Shown one piece after another: positions 18,110 through 27,936 of a stretch of DNA of 64,000 nt (positions are counted from its first letter, which is position 1; each line of letters starts with the position of its first letter). Source of the DNA: Pseudomonas inefficax (GTDB lineage Bacteria; Pseudomonadota; Gammaproteobacteria; Pseudomonadales; Pseudomonadaceae); the NCBI RefSeq assembly GCF_900277125.1, contig NZ_OPYN01000164.1:124001-188000 (forward strand), in the 5' to 3' direction. A program made the translations under genes and the position numbers. Below the pieces are notes generated by a model that was not told where the DNA came from, ran no database searches, and was given only the letters and a program-made list of their open reading frames with translations.

Positions 18110-18858
18110 CTAATGGGTGATGGGGTTGAGTCGCGTAGTAACGCCTCGTCAAACAGCTCTTTGCTGCGGGTGAGGTGCATTCGCATAGCCATTCTCGCGC
18201 CCTCAGAATCACGTCGGGCAATCGCCGCGAAAATCGCTTCATGTTCATACTGCAAGCGCTGCATATAACTCGCTTGATCGCGTTGAGCTAGCTGTGCCGA
18301 ATTGATCCGTGAACGCGGGATAACACCACCTCCCAAATGCTGGGCAACATCCGTGAAATAGTGATTGCCGCTGGCTTGTGCAATGCAAAGGTGAAATCGA
18401 AAGTCTTCTAACACCGTACCGCTGGCATCGGCGGATTTGGCGTTTAACTCATCTAGGGCAGCCCGTAAGTCAGCCAACTGGTCATCACTTCGTCGATGCG
18501 CCGCCAAGCCAGCGGACTCCACTTCAAGGGCTATACGCAGCTCCAGCACATGCAATACTTCTCGGAGGGTGCTCATGGCAGAGACATCAATCTGGAAATT
18601 ATTTAACGCTGGGCCTTGCACAAATGAACCTATCCCGTGTCGTGTCTGCACCAGCCCTGCCGCCTGCAGCCGAGCTATAGCTTCACGAACTACTGTACGA
18701 CTAACGCCTTGCTCGGCCATGAGCTGGGACTCAGTGGGTAGTTTGTCCCCGTGCTTGAGCTGACCGCTGCGGATGCGCTCAGTCAGCACAGCTACCAATT
18801 GCTGCGCCAAGCTGCGCAATCTGATCTTCAACTCTCCTGGTACTTGATCCTGCGTCAT
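18106..18858 (-). CDS. FadR-subfamily GntR transcriptional regulator
   Basis: A 250-residue protein with an N-terminal winged HTH (LKHGDKLPTESQLMAEQGVSRTVVREAIARLQAAGLVQTRHGIGSFV) and an all-helical FCD ligand domain (ELRIALEVESAGLAAHR, FHLCIAQASGNHYF, YEHEAIFAAIARRD). Start 18858 was chosen because AGGAA stands seven bases upstream and the protein then begins at family position; the frame is open to 19032. FCD regulators bind small carboxylates or sugar acids and usually control neighbouring catabolic genes. It may once have controlled the broken locus downstream or may act on the transketolase operon. Confidence 0.85.
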   Translation of the reverse strand: MTQDQVPGELKIRLRSLAQQLVAVLTERIRSGQLKHGDKLPTESQLMAEQGVSRTVVREAIARLQAAGLVQTRHGIGSFVQGPALNNFQIDVSAMSTLREVLHVLELRIALEVESAGLAAHRRSDDQLADLRAALDELNAKSADASGTVLEDFRFHLCIAQASGNHYFTDVAQHLGGGVIPRSRINSAQLAQRDQASYMQRLQYEHEAIFAAIARRDSEGARMAMRMHLTRSKELFDEALLRDSTPSPIR

Positions 18859-18928
18859 AATAGTTCCTGCGGCCAGAGACGGACACTTAGTGTGGAAAAG
18901 ATCAGCGAGTACCGCCCACTCCATTCTT

Positions 18929-19849
18929 TCAGTAATTGAAATCATGACCGAGCTGGCCTTGCACCCACTCAAGAAACTGCCGAACCCTGAAGGTTTCGGC
19001 ATGACCTCGAGGAAATACCAGATGGTGTGCACTGACTGGAGTTGCCAGATCCTCTGCGAATACAGAAACCAGCTCTCCGCGAGCGATATAGTCCTGCGCC
19101 AGTAGAGAACTCTCCAAGGCCAAACCGTATCCGTGACTGGCCGCCTCCAAACTCATGTAGGAGCGGTCGAAACTGAGCGAGTACGGTGCCTGGGGCAACG
19201 CCACGCCTTGCTGGGCAAACCAGTGCGGCCATTGCACCAATGCGGCTTCCGACAGAATCAGGTTTTGCCCCAGCAGGTCGCTGGGCCTCCTGATCTGGGT
19301 ACGCTCAAGAAACTGCGGCGAAGCCAGCACTGTCGCACGTTCGTGTCGGATAGTACGCACCTCAAGGCTGGGCCAATTGGGATAACCATGACGAATATCG
19401 AGGTCAATCTGATGGCGACCGAAGTGCAGGGACTCGTACGAGCAGGATAGATTGATCTGGATCTGCGGATGGCTGCTGCGAAAATGGTCCAGACGTGGAA
19501 GCAACCAGAGCAGGCCAAAGCTGGGAGCAGCATGAAGCCGCAAGCAATCGAAACCCACCGCACTCCCAGCGCGTTCAGTCGCAGTGGCCAAGCTCTGCAG
19601 TATCCCGGAAACCTCACGCAGGTATTGCTCACCCGCGGGTGTCAAAGAAACACCGCGCGCCTCACGAATGAACAAAGGCCGCCCGATCAATGCCTCCAGA
19701 TTGGCGATCTGATGACTCACCGCCGAGGGGGTTAGGTTCAACTGCTCGGCAGCTCGGGCAACGTTGGCGAAACGCGCGACTTGCTCGAAGGACTGAATTG
19801 CTTTCAGCGGAGGGATCTGAGGAGATTTCCTGAGGGTGTCCAGGCTCAT
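18929..19849 (-). CDS. LysR-family regulator (GcvA-like) of the transketolase operon
   Basis: A 306-residue LysR protein: N-terminal HTH (PPLKAIQSFEQVARFANVARAAEQLNLTPSAVSHQIANLEALIGRPLF near 13-60) and a periplasmic-binding-fold effector domain. Start 19849 is favoured by AGGA six bases upstream; an alternative Met is two codons earlier and the frame is open to 20077. It is divergent from the SDR-MFS-transketolase operon, the classic LysR layout, so it probably activates that operon. The effector is unknown. Confidence 0.87.
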   Translation of the reverse strand: MSLDTLRKSPQIPPLKAIQSFEQVARFANVARAAEQLNLTPSAVSHQIANLEALIGRPLFIREARGVSLTPAGEQYLREVSGILQSLATATERAGSAVGFDCLRLHAAPSFGLLWLLPRLDHFRSSHPQIQINLSCSYESLHFGRHQIDLDIRHGYPNWPSLEVRTIRHERATVLASPQFLERTQIRRPSDLLGQNLILSEAALVQWPHWFAQQGVALPQAPYSLSFDRSYMSLEAASHGYGLALESSLLAQDYIARGELVSVFAEDLATPVSAHHLVFPRGHAETFRVRQFLEWVQGQLGHDFNY

Positions 19850-20045
19850 GGTCATTCCTGAAAAAGTTCGCAGGCTACCAGTAGTTTTACTCCGGCGGGA
19901 TGAGTGTGTACAAGCCAAGGGCTGAATTTTTTTCAGCATCGGATGAATCACAGGGCGTTGCTGCAGCTGCCGCCGGGAACGAAGCTGTGGCCATCGGTTC
20001 TGCCTGAACCGCCGCTCACAAAAATAATCACCCGGAGCACCTTCC

Positions 20046-20795
20046 ATGCTACTCACAGGAAAATTCGCCATAGTCACTGGCGCTGCATCTGCCCGCGGTA
20101 TCGGCCGCGCAACTGCCCAGGCATTCGCTGATCAAGGTGCCAGGGTTGCCATCCTCGACCTCGATGCCTCGGCCGCTGCCGAAGCCGCTGCTGCACTCGG
20201 CGAAGGCCACCGTGGCTTGTCAGCCAACGTCGCCGATGAAGCCCAAGTACGTGACGCCATCGCACAAGTGCTTGCGCACTTCGGTCGGATCGACATCCTC
20301 GTCAATAACGCCGGCATCACCCAGCCGGTGAAAACCCTGGAAATCACTGGACCTGACTACGACCGCATTCTCAACGTGAACTTGCGCGGAACGCTGTTGA
20401 TGTCTCAGGCGGTTATCCCGACCATGCGCGCTCAAGGCTCCGGCAGCATCATTTGCATGTCTTCAGTTTCTGCCCAGCGCGGTGGCGGCATCTTCGGTGG
20501 CCCGCACTACAGCGCTGCGAAAGCTGGCGTACTCGGTTTGGGCAAGGCGATGGCCCGTGAGCTGGGACCGGACAATATTCGCGTCAACTCCATCACACCG
20601 GGCCTGATTCACACTGACATTACGGGTGGGCTGATGCAGGATGAGCGCCGTCACGCCATCATCGAAGGCATCCCGCTGGGTCGACTGGGTGAGGCGCGCG
20701 ATGTCGCCAATGCGGCATTGTTCCTGGCCAGCGACCTGTCGAGCTATCTGACAGGCATCACCCTGGATGTCAACGGCGGCATGCTGATCCACTGA
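20046..20795 (+). CDS. Short-chain dehydrogenase/reductase (SDR) of the transketolase operon
   Basis: A classical SDR of 249 residues: TGAASARGIG cofactor motif near residues 11-20, NNAG near 86-89, the catalytic Ser in SSVSAQR and Y-S-A-A-K near 155-159. Asp after the second beta strand (AILDLDAS) suggests NAD rather than NADP. The context (MFS permease and split transketolase under a LysR gene) suggests oxidation of a polyol or sugar-like alcohol to a ketose that the transketolase then cleaves. GGAG precedes the start. Confidence 0.85.
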   Translation: MLLTGKFAIVTGAASARGIGRATAQAFADQGARVAILDLDASAAAEAAAALGEGHRGLSANVADEAQVRDAIAQVLAHFGRIDILVNNAGITQPVKTLEITGPDYDRILNVNLRGTLLMSQAVIPTMRAQGSGSIICMSSVSAQRGGGIFGGPHYSAAKAGVLGLGKAMARELGPDNIRVNSITPGLIHTDITGGLMQDERRHAIIEGIPLGRLGEARDVANAALFLASDLSSYLTGITLDVNGGMLIH

Positions 20796-20871
20796 GCATC
20801 TGCTGCATCGCGTGCTGGGCCTGAGCCCGGCCCAGCGCGCGCGTTCGATAACAACAAGAGATAAGAACGAA

Positions 20872-22170
20872 ATGACCACATTAGCGCTCGATGCGGCGTC
20901 CGCCGCGCGCAGCAGTGCCTACCGTAAAACGGCCTGGCGACTGATGCCTTTTCTCATGCTCTGCTACCTGTGTGCCTACCTGGACAGGGTCAACGTTGGC
21001 TTTGCAAAACTGCAAATGATGGACGATCTCGCCCTCTCCGAAGCCGTCTACGGGCTGGGGGCCGGCATGTTCTTCATTGGTTACTTCCTTTGCGAAGTGC
21101 CAAGCAACATCATTTTGCACAAGGTCGGGGCGCGACGCTGGATCGCCCGCATCATGATCACCTGGGGCATTATTTCGGCAATGTTCGCACTGGTCGAAAC
21201 AGCCTGGCAGTTTTATACCCTGCGCTTTTTACTGGGTATTGCCGAGGCGGGGCTTGCTCCGGGTCTGTTGCTGTACCTCACCTATTGGTTCCCGTCGTAC
21301 CGTCGGGCGAAGATGACTGCACTGTGGTTCATCGCCATTCCATTCTCGGGAATGATCGGAGGACCTCTTTCAGGCTGGATCATGGAGCGTTTCGCCGGCG
21401 TTCATGGCTGGGCTGGCTGGCAGTGGATGTTCTTGCTCGAGGCGATTCCGACCGTACTGGTGGGCATTCTGGTGCTGAGCTACCTGAAAGATGGAGTCGA
21501 CCAGGCCCATTGGTTGAACGATGAAGAAAAGGCTTTGGTGCGCAAGGAGCTGGCTGAAGACGAGCAACACAAGGTCAATCACGGCTCGGTGGGGGATTTC
21601 ATCCGCGACCGTCGGCTGTGGTTGCTGGCGGGCATCTACTTCTGCGTCGTCATGGGTCAGTATGCGATCACGTTCTGGCTACCCACACTGGTGCGAAATG
21701 CCGGGGTCAGCGAGCCCTTGCACATCGGCCTGCTGACGAGCGTGCCGTACCTGTGCGCCATCTTTGCCATGTTGCTGGCTGGGCGCAGCGGCGACCGTCA
21801 CCGTGAGCGCCGCTGGCACCTGGCGATCCCCATGCTGCTAGGCGCACTTGGCCTAAGCCTGGCCGCGGCCTTTAGTAGCAGCTTGACACTGTCGATCCTC
21901 AGTCTCTGTCTCGCCGCAGCAGGGATCCTGTCCGCCTCTTCGTTGTTCTGGATGCTGCCAACCACACTGCTGGGCGGTGTTTCAGCTGCGGCCGGTATCG
22001 CGGCGGTCAACAGTTTCGCCAACCTTGCCGGCTTCTGCTCGCCCTACCTGATCGGCTGGGTCACCACGACCTTGGGCAGCAACGCCATCGGCATGTATCT
22101 CATCACCATCGTACTCGTGTTTGGCGCCTTCCTGGTGTCTCGAGTCCCGGCCAATCTGGTCAATCGCTGA
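20872..22170 (+). CDS. MFS permease, anion:cation symporter family
   Basis: A 12-helix permease of 432 residues, paralogous to HpaX: the TM1 region MPFLMLCYLCAYLDRVNVGFAKLQM near residues 24-48 matches that protein almost position by position. ACS members take up organic anions, including sugar acids and aromatic acids. It lies between the SDR and transketolase genes and probably imports their substrate. The start at 20872 is the first Met consistent with homology; the frame is open to 20812. Confidence 0.87.
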   Translation: MTTLALDAASAARSSAYRKTAWRLMPFLMLCYLCAYLDRVNVGFAKLQMMDDLALSEAVYGLGAGMFFIGYFLCEVPSNIILHKVGARRWIARIMITWGIISAMFALVETAWQFYTLRFLLGIAEAGLAPGLLLYLTYWFPSYRRAKMTALWFIAIPFSGMIGGPLSGWIMERFAGVHGWAGWQWMFLLEAIPTVLVGILVLSYLKDGVDQAHWLNDEEKALVRKELAEDEQHKVNHGSVGDFIRDRRLWLLAGIYFCVVMGQYAITFWLPTLVRNAGVSEPLHIGLLTSVPYLCAIFAMLLAGRSGDRHRERRWHLAIPMLLGALGLSLAAAFSSSLTLSILSLCLAAAGILSASSLFWMLPTTLLGGVSAAAGIAAVNSFANLAGFCSPYLIGWVTTTLGSNAIGMYLITIVLVFGAFLVSRVPANLVNR

Positions 22171-22190
22171 TTTCAAAAGGAGTCATTCAA

Positions 22191-23039
22191 ATGACTGCTG
22201 TGCCTACCCACAATGAGGCGCCGCCCCTGGCTGAGCGCGCTCGCAATATTCGTCGCCATGCGTTGCGCATGGGCCAAGTCCAGGGTCAAGGCTATGTCGG
22301 CCAGGCGCTGGGGGCCGCCGACCTGCTCGCTGTTGCCTATTTCCATGCGCTGCGCATCGACCCCAGCAACCCCGAGTGGGAAGAACGCGACCGCTTCTAC
22401 CTGTCTATCGGTCACTATGCGATCGCGCTGTATGCTGCATTGATCGAAGCTGGCGTCATCCCTGAGGAAGAGCTGGAAACTTACGGCAGCGACGACAGTC
22501 GCCTACCTATGTCCGGGATGGCTGCATACACCCCCGGCATGGAGATCACCGGGGGCTCGCTCGGTCACGGGCTGGGCATCGCGGTCGGCGCTTGCCTGGC
22601 CCTCAAGCGCAAGGGCTCGGACAGCTGGGTGTACAACCTGCTATCCGACGGCGAGCTCAACGAGGGCTCGACCTGGGAAGCAGTCATGTCCGCCAGCCAC
22701 TGGCGCCTGGACAACCTGATCGCGATCGTCGACGTGAACAACCAGCAGGCCGACGGCCATTCCAGCGAGGTGCTTGCCTTCGAGCCAATCGTTGATCGTT
22801 GGCAGGCCTTCGGCTGGTTCGTGCAGCGAGTCGATGGCAATGACCTTGATGCCCTGGTCACCGCCTTTGACCAGGCTCGCGCCCACCCCGATGCACAACC
22901 GCGTGTGATCATCTGTGATACCCGCATGGGCAAGGGCGTACCTTTCCTGGAAAACCGCGACAAAACGCACTTTATCCGCGTCGATGAGAACGAATGGGAC
23001 CTTGCCCTCAAAGCGCTGGACGCCGGGAGCCAAGCATGA
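22191..23039 (+). CDS. Transketolase, N-terminal subunit
   Basis: A 282-residue subunit carrying the TPP-pyrophosphate domain: GGSLGHGLGIAVGACLA near residues 122-138 and the TPP motif SDGELNEGSTWEA through NNQQADG near 147-185. Split transketolases are found outside central metabolism in catabolic operons, for example apulose-4-phosphate cleavage. It needs the C-terminal subunit encoded by the next gene, which overlaps by ATGA. AGGAG precedes the start. Confidence 0.9.
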   Translation: MTAVPTHNEAPPLAERARNIRRHALRMGQVQGQGYVGQALGAADLLAVAYFHALRIDPSNPEWEERDRFYLSIGHYAIALYAALIEAGVIPEEELETYGSDDSRLPMSGMAAYTPGMEITGGSLGHGLGIAVGACLALKRKGSDSWVYNLLSDGELNEGSTWEAVMSASHWRLDNLIAIVDVNNQQADGHSSEVLAFEPIVDRWQAFGWFVQRVDGNDLDALVTAFDQARAHPDAQPRVIICDTRMGKGVPFLENRDKTHFIRVDENEWDLALKALDAGSQA

Positions 23040-24034
23040 GCACTGTGAATGCAGCAAAAAAACGCCTGACCACTTCAGCGATGATTGCCTCCATCGCCGC
23101 CGAGGGCCAGCCTACGCGGGCTGCGCCATTCGGCCATGCCTTGGCAAGCCTGGCTGAACAGCGTCAGGATATCGTCGGACTCAGCGCCGACCTGTCCAAG
23201 TACACCGACCTGCACATCTTCGCCAAGGCCCACCCCGAACGCTTCTATCAGATGGGCATGGCCGAACAGTTGCTGATGAGCGCTGCCGCCGGCATGGCAC
23301 GTGAAGGGATGACGCCGTTTGCCACGACCTATGCCGTATTCGCTTCGCGCCGAGCCTATGATTTCATCTGCATGGCCATCGCCGAAGAGAACCTCAACGT
23401 CAAGATCGTCTGCGGCCTGCCTGGCCTGACCACCGGTTATGGCCCGAGCCACCAGGCCACGGATGACTTGGCGATTTTCCGCGCGATGCCGAACTTGATG
23501 ATCGTCGACCCTTGCGATGCACTGGAAATCGAGCAGGCTGTACCCGCTATCGCCGCCCACCAGGGGCCGGTCTACATGCGCTTGCTACGGGGCAACGTGC
23601 CCTTGGTGCTGGATCGCTACGACTACAAGTTCCAGCTGGGTAAAGCACAGGTCCTGCACGGTGGTCGAGACGTACTGCTGATTGCCAGCGGCCTGATGAC
23701 CATGCGCGCACTGGAAGCTGCAGAGCAGCTGCGAAAGGACGGCGTGGATGTCTCGGTGCTGCACGTGCCGACCATCAAACCTCTGGATGAGCAGACCATT
23801 CTCGCCGAGGCTCGCAAGCCTGGCCGCCTGGTGGTAACGGCAGAAAACCATTCGATCATCGGTGGCCTCGGAGAAGCGGTTGCCAGTGTATTGCTGCGCA
23901 ACGGCGTGACGCCGACCTTCCGCCAGATCGCCTTGCCGGATGCGTTCCTGGATGCCGGTGCACTACCTACCTTGCATGATCGTTATGGCATCTCCACGGA
24001 TGCTGTGGCGCGGCAAATCAAGGCGTGGCTGTAA
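23036..24034 (+). CDS. Transketolase, C-terminal subunit
   Basis: A 332-residue subunit with the pyrimidine-binding and C-terminal domains. The catalytic Glu lies in MGMAEQLLMSAAAGMAREG near residues 79-97, and the C-terminal fold has ENHSIIGGLGEAVASVL near 280-296. It overlaps the N-terminal gene by ATGA and completes the TPP enzyme. No kinase or isomerase gene accompanies the pair, so the donor ketose is unknown and may be unphosphorylated. Confidence 0.9.
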   Translation: MSTVNAAKKRLTTSAMIASIAAEGQPTRAAPFGHALASLAEQRQDIVGLSADLSKYTDLHIFAKAHPERFYQMGMAEQLLMSAAAGMAREGMTPFATTYAVFASRRAYDFICMAIAEENLNVKIVCGLPGLTTGYGPSHQATDDLAIFRAMPNLMIVDPCDALEIEQAVPAIAAHQGPVYMRLLRGNVPLVLDRYDYKFQLGKAQVLHGGRDVLLIASGLMTMRALEAAEQLRKDGVDVSVLHVPTIKPLDEQTILAEARKPGRLVVTAENHSIIGGLGEAVASVLLRNGVTPTFRQIALPDAFLDAGALPTLHDRYGISTDAVARQIKAWL

Positions 24035-24226
24035 ACGCAAAATCTGGGTGAGTCGTTCGATTGCATTGATAGCGCGGCGCGGTGACCTATACGGTCCCGC
24101 GCCACAATGTAGATGCCTGGCCGACGAACCTCGAATAATTGATACCGACAATTATCAAAGCGCTCTGCAATTGGAGTAGCCTATAACGACATGTTCTAGC
24201 AACGATGATGGTATCCAGGTATCCGA

Positions 24227-25255
24227 ATGAAACCTTTCTTGATCATTGGTGGTTACGGCGCAGTTGGCACAGCGGTCGTCAAAGCCCTCAGAACATTTCA
24301 ACCAGCGTTGTCGCTCGTCATTGCTGGGCGAAATTTGAAAAAAGCACAGGCCGCTGCTGCTGCATGGGGTAACGCCATCGGGGTGACCGTCGACACCAAC
24401 AGGAGTGACCTTGGCCTACCTTCTGGATTAGCGCTCAGCGGCATCGCGCTGCTGACCAATGATCTTTCCACCTTTCCAGCAAAGTATGCAGTGAATGCGG
24501 GTATACCCTATACAAGCATTGCCACTCAACTTGTACATCTTGCTCCAAAGTTGGCCGTGCAGATAGGCGGCAGCCGCCAGTCGGCCAGTTTGCTTCAGGA
24601 CACCAGCTTCGCAGGGACACTGGTACTAACCGCTCTACAGATCCTGAATGGTTTCTCCCACGTCGATACCATCAAGATTGGCGCCGTGATGGATGATCAA
24701 GATCTCGGAGGGCCTGCGAGCCAAAGTGATGTGGTCAACTTCGGGGATAGAGCGCCAGGTTTTCTGGTTGACGCACAGACCTGGATTCAACCCGACAACA
24801 CACAGGAAATTCGAACCTTCCAGTTGCTGGACGGCACCGCCTACGAAGGGGTGAGCTTCCCATCGTTCGACGTACCCGAGCTCGCAGCAAAGTCCTCCGC
24901 GCGGGCGATTCGACTCGACTTTGTGCTCGCCGAAACGCCGGGGCGCCGCTTAAGCGGCCGGCCATCTGTAGAGATCGTATACGAAATTTCTGGCACTTTG
25001 ATTGACGGTGAAATAGCAACAGTAACAGCACAATTATCCCACCCCGAAGGGCAGATCGTGCTCACAGGAATTGGGGTTGCCGTAGGAATCGAAGCATTGC
25101 TTGGCTTAAGAACTGACTGCCCGCCACAACCCGGGCTCTACCTGCCCTCTACGCTGATCGACGCCGCACACATGGTCCTGCGGCTTAAGCAAGCAGGCGC
25201 CGAACTGCGCGCCCAATTAACAGGGGAAAAAGGGGCGCGAGCGCTTACCCTCTAA
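24227..25255 (+). CDS. Saccharopine-dehydrogenase-like NAD(P)-binding protein
   Basis: A 342-residue protein with an N-terminal Rossmann motif (FLIIGGYGAVGTAVVKAL near residues 4-21) and the layout of the saccharopine dehydrogenase/homospermidine synthase-like superfamily. No membrane segment or signal is seen. Most uncharacterised members are oxidoreductases. It is convergent with the flavin hydroxylase gene at 25342 and has lower GC than the transketolase genes, so I place it with the catabolic region to the right. Its reaction is unknown. Confidence 0.7.
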   Translation: MKPFLIIGGYGAVGTAVVKALRTFQPALSLVIAGRNLKKAQAAAAAWGNAIGVTVDTNRSDLGLPSGLALSGIALLTNDLSTFPAKYAVNAGIPYTSIATQLVHLAPKLAVQIGGSRQSASLLQDTSFAGTLVLTALQILNGFSHVDTIKIGAVMDDQDLGGPASQSDVVNFGDRAPGFLVDAQTWIQPDNTQEIRTFQLLDGTAYEGVSFPSFDVPELAAKSSARAIRLDFVLAETPGRRLSGRPSVEIVYEISGTLIDGEIATVTAQLSHPEGQIVLTGIGVAVGIEALLGLRTDCPPQPGLYLPSTLIDAAHMVLRLKQAGAELRAQLTGEKGARALTL

Positions 25256-25341
25256 GCGAATCATCCCGCACACTCATTTGCACAGACGTAGGCTGGCGGG
25301 GCCCATTATTGTGGACAACCCGCGCAGCAGGCTGACGGAGT

Positions 25342-26454
25342 TTAGGCGGTTTCGCCCAGGTACTGATAAGTCTTCAACAACAGTGCAGCCGAATTTTCAC
25401 GGTTGCCAATGGGGTCCTGTTGTTCATTTCGGCACAGCTGCAGCGAGGCGCCGTAGATTATCTTGCAGCGTTCGAATCGCCGGTTTGAATACAGCTCCAG
25501 TGCAGCGTTGGCGGATTGCGTCGAAGTGATGCACTCCGCCAGTACGACAGCATCTTCGATGGCCATGCCGCCACCAGAGGTCATATGAGGGGTTGGCGCA
25601 TGCGCTGCGTCGCCGAGCAGCACTACCCTCTCACGATGCCACGGCGCCGGCACCAGCGTGATATCCAGAGGCCGAAAAATCACCTGCCTGGGCTTTGTCA
25701 CCTGCTCCAATGACGCCACGAGTGCCGGGGCGGTGAATTCCAAAAGGCGCTCACGAATCATCAGATGAGCCTCACTCTCTGGGATTCGCAACGGATCCTT
25801 GCTGTTTTCCGAATAGAAGATGTAACAGCTGTTTTGGCCTGTTGGGAATGAGCCCACCGTTTTTCCCGTCTGGGTGCGGAACAGGCAAAAACCATCCACC
25901 TCGACTGGGCGCACGGTGTTGAAGCGCCACACACTTTGACCCGCGAAGGCAGGATTGTAATGGCCTCCAAAAATCTGCTGCCGGATCGGGGAGTAAACGC
26001 CATCTGCGGCAACAACCAGGTCATAGGTCGCCTGACGACCATTGGAAAAGTAGACATCGACGCCCTCCGGCCGGTTGACCAGGCGGTCTACTGTAACTCC
26101 CCTGTCGAAAATCGCTCCGGCGCCTGCAGCCGCGGTCTCGACAATGCGCGCCAGTTCCGGTCGCCGGATGCCGCAACTGGGGGGAGCGGAGTTACTGCAC
26201 AGCAGATGCCCTGCTGCATCGAACTGACGAAATGCATCGAATCGATAGCCGCTGTCCAGGCACTGCTCTGCCAGGCTCAGAGTGCCCATTGCACGCAGTG
26301 CATTGTGCAGAAGGCAAATACCGGATCCGACCAGTGGCGTTTCGGTCTTGATATCGATGCAATGCACATCGACTCCGATCCTGCGCAACGCATAGGCCGC
26401 AGTTGCTCCGCCGATCCCGCTTCCCACAATCAAGACAGTTTTGATTTCATTCAT
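25342..26454 (-). CDS. FAD-dependent aromatic hydroxylase (group A flavin monooxygenase)
   Basis: A 370-residue flavoprotein with VLIVGSGIGGATAAYALRRIG (FAD fold, residues 8-28), the DG motif VVAADGVYSPIRQQIF near 148-163 and the GD motif VVLLGDAAHAPTPHMTSGGGMAIEDA near 275-300. Relatives hydroxylate phenols or salicylate-type rings using NAD(P)H and O2. It lies on the same strand as the MetA-type protein and extradiol dioxygenase upstream, so it probably makes the diol that dioxygenase cleaves. A 491-bp gap separates it from them. Confidence 0.85.
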   Translation of the reverse strand: MNEIKTVLIVGSGIGGATAAYALRRIGVDVHCIDIKTETPLVGSGICLLHNALRAMGTLSLAEQCLDSGYRFDAFRQFDAAGHLLCSNSAPPSCGIRRPELARIVETAAAGAGAIFDRGVTVDRLVNRPEGVDVYFSNGRQATYDLVVAADGVYSPIRQQIFGGHYNPAFAGQSVWRFNTVRPVEVDGFCLFRTQTGKTVGSFPTGQNSCYIFYSENSKDPLRIPESEAHLMIRERLLEFTAPALVASLEQVTKPRQVIFRPLDITLVPAPWHRERVVLLGDAAHAPTPHMTSGGGMAIEDAVVLAECITSTQSANAALELYSNRRFERCKIIYGASLQLCRNEQQDPIGNRENSAALLLKTYQYLGETA

Positions 26455-26945
26455 TTATTGTTCTCTCTCCGCTTCTATGGCGGGTGGTTGCTGCCGAATG
26501 ACTGGCAACTGGCGCCAGGCATTCGGGCCAGACGTGTCGCTGCGTTGTCCTGCACCGCATACACGAGGACGTAGCATAAGACTTTTACACGAATACTGCG
26601 CGAGGCGCTGGCCACCCAGCAACAGCAGTGGCTGGCCCCGGTAAACCACCGAGGCCCGCTCCTTTAGGTGAAGTCTTTGGATCTTGGCAGGCCAACGTAT
26701 CGCCATACAAGCACTGACGCGCTCCCGGCGATTGGTCAACCGCTACGAGGGAGGTTGCAGCAGACGATCCATCTTCAACCAAGGCTAGGCCACAGCCGCC
26801 ACTGGAGCGGCTTATAGTCAGCCTTACTGTCCACTCAAGCCAAGCCTTACAGTGCGTGACGTTGAGGCGTGAAGCTCTCCTCCATGAGCTGAACCACCTG
26901 CGTACAGCACCATGCATGGGCATACCATTATCAGTGCGTCACTGA
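26455..26945. other. Gap with no convincing gene
   Basis: All frames here are either interrupted or of unlikely composition. On the - strand two overlapping frames (26585-26923 and 26455-26739) are open but resemble no family I recognise; they could be debris of a transposase-like gene, which I cannot establish. No copy of the TetR palindrome is present, so the hydroxylase downstream either reads through from 28.9 kb or has its own promoter. Confidence 0.4.
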
Positions 26946-27848
26946 CTAGAATTTCATATAGCCATTAAACATCAGTGTATCGCCACCCGATGTATTACGC
27001 GCGTATACATCTTTTTGATAAGCCGCTACAAAACCCCAATCCCGAGTGCCGTACCCTAGTTGCGGCCCCAGCTTGGTAGAGCGACTGCGGTTTCCGACAG
27101 TGTGCCCATCAGACTGATCGTCGTTCAACTGGGTCGATATAAACCCGCCAACGCCGGCCAACCAGTGTTGCGCAATACGATAATTGACACCCAGATCTGC
27201 CACCAGTTGTATACCGGACTGGTAATCAGTGGCCTTGTTCTCAAAGCTATAGTTAGCGCTTACCTTGGAACTAACCTCAAGCTTCCCTACAGGAAACCAC
27301 GTGAAGGCATACCCGAGGTAAAGTGCCTTGGTATTGTTACCTGGATTGATCAGTGCATCCCTGTCATACGTACCCCATGGTTGGATCCACTCGACATCAA
27401 CGTTGTGCAAGTACGTGGGCGACGCCCAACTGAGCAGAAAACCGAACATCGGGTCGCCCATGCCTTCAGAAGAGTCACGCCCGCGAAAACCCAGGACAGG
27501 AATGTCAATGTGACCGTCAACGTAGGGCAGAGCTGCCTGCAGCGATACATCCCCACCCAAGAAACGGGCCTGCTCCAGCGTATGCACAAGGCGCAACGCA
27601 TGGGCATGTATCTTACCTTTGGCCTTGGGGAATACCTTTTCACCCTGTCCGTTACGCACCGAGTCGATGTCGATTAACTTATTATAACTGTACGCATGCG
27701 TTTCACCCGATGCACCCACTGCGCCACTCATCACTGTAACCACACCTGAAGGATAACTCGAAGTACCGCCCTCAAGCGCATGTGCTTGAGCAGCAACGGT
27801 AATACACAGCCCGCACAGCAAGCACCTCGGAACACGCATACGCGCCAT
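26946..27848 (-). CDS. Outer-membrane protein of the phenol MetA degradation family
   Basis: A 300-residue protein with a signal peptide (MARMRVPRCLLCGLCITVAAQAHA) and a beta-rich body with aromatic and glycine repeats, ending in FNGYMKF, a C-terminal Phe typical of outer-membrane barrels. It matches the MetA-pathway (SphA-like) outer-membrane family linked to aromatic degradation operons. ATG at 27848 has AAGG eight bases upstream; the frame also allows TTG at 27854. It probably helps the hydrophobic substrate cross the outer membrane. It lies directly downstream of the dioxygenase gene (88 bp). Confidence 0.82.
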   Translation of the reverse strand: MARMRVPRCLLCGLCITVAAQAHALEGGTSSYPSGVVTVMSGAVGASGETHAYSYNKLIDIDSVRNGQGEKVFPKAKGKIHAHALRLVHTLEQARFLGGDVSLQAALPYVDGHIDIPVLGFRGRDSSEGMGDPMFGFLLSWASPTYLHNVDVEWIQPWGTYDRDALINPGNNTKALYLGYAFTWFPVGKLEVSSKVSANYSFENKATDYQSGIQLVADLGVNYRIAQHWLAGVGGFISTQLNDDQSDGHTVGNRSRSTKLGPQLGYGTRDWGFVAAYQKDVYARNTSGGDTLMFNGYMKF

Positions 27849-27936
27849 GATCAATGCCTTCTATTTTATTGTATTAATTAAGACAAGACACGCCCGAATC
27901 CAACACTAACCTCCGTGAAGGCGCCGTCATGAAAGT

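Noticed and set aside
26455..26923. Two overlapping open frames on the - strand that might be a transposase remnant.
   Set aside because: I recognise no motif, the frames overlap out of phase and no terminal repeats are seen.
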